Source: Solirubrobacterales bacterium (GTDB taxonomy: Bacteria > Actinomycetota > Thermoleophilia > Solirubrobacterales > Solirubrobacteraceae). From it: 6,026 bases of DNA. The stretch is taken from contig WQXW01000121.1 in assembly GCA_009781575.1 (NCBI GenBank), forward strand, positions 1 through 6,026, written 5' to 3'. The notes below the pieces were generated by a model, which made no database searches, was not told the DNA's origin, and saw only the letters and a program-made list of their open reading frames with translations. This document shows, piece after piece, positions 4,922 through 6,026 of the stretch. The position numbers were made by a program, and so were the translations under genes. How positions within the stretch are numbered: position 1 is the first letter of the stretch; the number at the start of each line of letters is the position of its first letter.

Positions 4922-5869
4922 ATGCCGCTCGCGTTCGACCCCCAGAGCCTGCATCTCGCTGAGTGGCTGCCGCCGCTGCTGGCGGCGGCGGCGTACCTGC
5001 TGCTGTACGGCCGGCGCGCGCTCACGCTGAGGCGCCAGGGACGGCCGGTGCCGGGCTGGCGCGTGGCGTCGTTCGTCGGGGGGGTGCTGGTGGTGGTGGC
5101 GGTGCAGGTGGGGCCGGCGGACACGATCGCGGACGAACTGCTGGTGGCCCACATGATCCAGCACATCCTGCTGGGCGAAATCGCCTCGCTGTTCATAGCG
5201 CTGGGCCTGACGGGGGCGATGCTGGCGCCGCTGCTGCATTTCCGCGTGACGCGGCCGCTGCGCGTGCTGGTGCACCCCCTGGTGGCGGTCACGCTGTGGG
5301 CGCTCAACCTCTACGCGTGGCATCTGCCGGTGCTGTATCAGCTGGCGATCCGCCACGACCTCGTGCACGCGCTGGAGCACGCGTCGTTTTTGTGGTTCGG
5401 CACGCTGCTGTGGCTGGCGCTGCTCGGTCCGCTGCCCAAGCCGCGCTGGTTCGAGGGGTGGGGACAGGTGGGCTACGTGGCGGGCGTGCGCTTCATCGGC
5501 GCGGTGCTGGGCAACGTGTTGATCTGGGCGCAGACGGTGTTCTATCCGGTGTACGACAGCAGCGACGCGCGCCGGGGGCTGAGCGCGCTGTCGGACCAGA
5601 CGCTGGCGGGCGGGGCGATGATGGTGGTGGAGGTGTTCCTCACGACGATCCTGCTCTGCTGGTTGTTCCTGCGATTCGCCCAGCGCGACGAGGAGCGCCA
5701 GCGGCTGCTGGATCTGGCCGGCGAGCGCGGTGTGGCGCTCTCCAACGAGCGCGCGGCCCGCGCCGCGAGCGCGGGCACCTCCGAGCGGCTGCGCGAGCGG
5801 CTGGTGGGCGACGCCGGCCAGGGCGCGGTTAAGGGCAAGGCAAGTGCGGCCCAGGGGCCGCCGGGTTAG
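4922..5869 (+). CDS. ctaG: Cytochrome c oxidase assembly factor CtaG (caa3_CtaG family)
   Basis: This 315-residue polytopic membrane protein of the caa3-type CtaG family is thought to help assemble or insert copper into the cytochrome c oxidase. Histidine-rich signatures are present: AHMIQHILLGE (76-86, H77/H81), the ALNLYAWHLPVLYQ segment (127-140, H134), and H145, H149 and H153 in RHDLVHALEH. The late family segment VFYPVYDSSDARRGLSALSDQTLAGG covers 206-231, with D225/Q226 before the last membrane helix. Hydrophobic segments at about 14-30, 48-65, 80-104, 113-130, 153-171, 186-206 and 228-252 fit the usual seven-helix plan. Residues 253-315 form a charged Arg/Glu-rich cytoplasmic-type tail. 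The start is ATG 4922: it gives the normal family N-terminus, whereas the in-frame ATG at 4859 would add 21 low-complexity residues. No oxidase subunit genes are in the window. This family is unrelated to the Cox11-type proteins also called CtaG. Confidence 0.9.
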   Translation: MPLAFDPQSLHLAEWLPPLLAAAAYLLLYGRRALTLRRQGRPVPGWRVASFVGGVLVVVAVQVGPADTIADELLVAHMIQHILLGEIASLFIALGLTGAMLAPLLHFRVTRPLRVLVHPLVAVTLWALNLYAWHLPVLYQLAIRHDLVHALEHASFLWFGTLLWLALLGPLPKPRWFEGWGQVGYVAGVRFIGAVLGNVLIWAQTVFYPVYDSSDARRGLSALSDQTLAGGAMMVVEVFLTTILLCWLFLRFAQRDEERQRLLDLAGERGVALSNERAARAASAGTSERLRERLVGDAGQGAVKGKASAAQGPPG

Positions 5870-6026
5870 GCCCGCCACGGCGCTCGCGAACCCGTGCGCA
5901 GGAGCGGCGCGCCGCACTTGTGTCTGATGTTGCGGGCTCGCCGATCACGAGGTCCAGCTTCTTGTTGCGCTGGGTCTGAAAGTCGCGCAGCGCGTGGTTG
6001 ACCCCAAGGACCACCTTGCCATGCTC
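5829..6026 (-). CDS. Unrecognised partial gene entering from the right edge, probably truncated 3' end
   Basis: The minus-strand frame is open from the right edge to TAA at 5829-5831, giving 65 residues with no start inside the window that must be the true one. The first half, residues about 1-32 (EHGKVVLGVNHALRDFQTQR, then NKKLDLVIGEPA), reads like real protein, with normal amphipathic composition and less GC-extreme codons. The remainder is Arg/Pro/Ser-rich and overlaps the 3' end of convergent ctaG by 41 bp, which looks like read-through into non-coding DNA. The simplest reading is a gene whose 3' end has been lost at a junction near 5930. I do not recognise the family. The LDLVIG strand after basic residues faintly resembles nuclease cores, but this is too little to assign a function. 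Confidence 0.45.
   Translation of the reverse strand, partial: EHGKVVLGVNHALRDFQTQRNKKLDLVIGEPATSDTSAARRSCARVRERRGGPNPAAPGPHLPCP

Noticed and set aside
4006..5307. A 433-residue minus-strand frame over VKOR and ctaG
   Set aside because: It runs antisense to ctaG and out of frame with VKOR, is low-complexity Arg/Ser/Ala-rich, and spans two supported genes.
4757..5917. A 386-residue minus-strand frame opposite ctaG
   Set aside because: It is Gln/Arg/His-rich antisense shadow of the ctaG membrane-protein sequence, with no domain signature.
1..6026. CRISPR array, tRNA, rRNA or insertion sequence
   Set aside because: No regularly spaced repeats, tRNA-like cloverleaf, rRNA motif or transposase was found by reading both strands. 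The repeats present are only two-unit or short tandem copies.

Overview
The window is very GC-rich, with coding regions strongly biased to G/C at third positions and frequent GTG starts. Together with the gene set (a KdpD/KdpE-type two-component pair, a VKOR-type quinone-linked disulfide enzyme, a CtaG/caa3 assembly protein) this suggests a high-GC actinobacterium. A Thermoleophilia/Solirubrobacterales-like lineage is a guess; nothing in the sequence proves it.

Layout, left to right. (1) 1-603, minus: the N-terminal 201 residues of an AlbA_2/Schlafen-type DNA-binding protein whose C-terminus lies outside the window. Its base composition is visibly less GC-extreme than the middle of the window. 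(2) 720-3981, minus: a compact three-gene cluster read right to left. It holds a CaCA-family cation exchanger, then 29 bp, then a KdpD-like membrane histidine kinase lacking the usual N-terminal Kdp sensor half, then a KdpE-like response regulator that overlaps it by 4 bp (GTGA). No kdpFABC pump genes are visible. (3) 3982-4226: a 245-bp non-coding stretch holding a perfect 32-bp palindrome and a perfect 20-bp tandem duplication. (4) 4227-4760, minus: a VKOR-family integral membrane thiol oxidase. (5) 4761-4921: a divergent intergenic region with short repeats. (6) 4922-5869, plus: a CtaG-type cytochrome c oxidase assembly factor. (7) 5829-6026, minus: the end of an open frame that enters from beyond the right edge and looks like a truncated gene.

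How the genes may work together. The kinase and regulator should form a membrane-to-promoter phosphorelay. Its closest gene partner here is the cation exchanger, so the pair may control ion homeostasis through that exchanger rather than, or in addition to, a Kdp potassium pump; this is inference from layout. VKOR and CtaG both serve the cell envelope (disulfide formation and respiratory oxidase maturation) and share one divergent promoter region. No clear new defence system, CRISPR array, RNA gene or intact mobile element was seen. The most unusual points are the exchanger's altered second alpha-repeat, the perfect 32-bp palindrome upstream of the exchanger operon, and the shortened KdpD wired to an exchanger.
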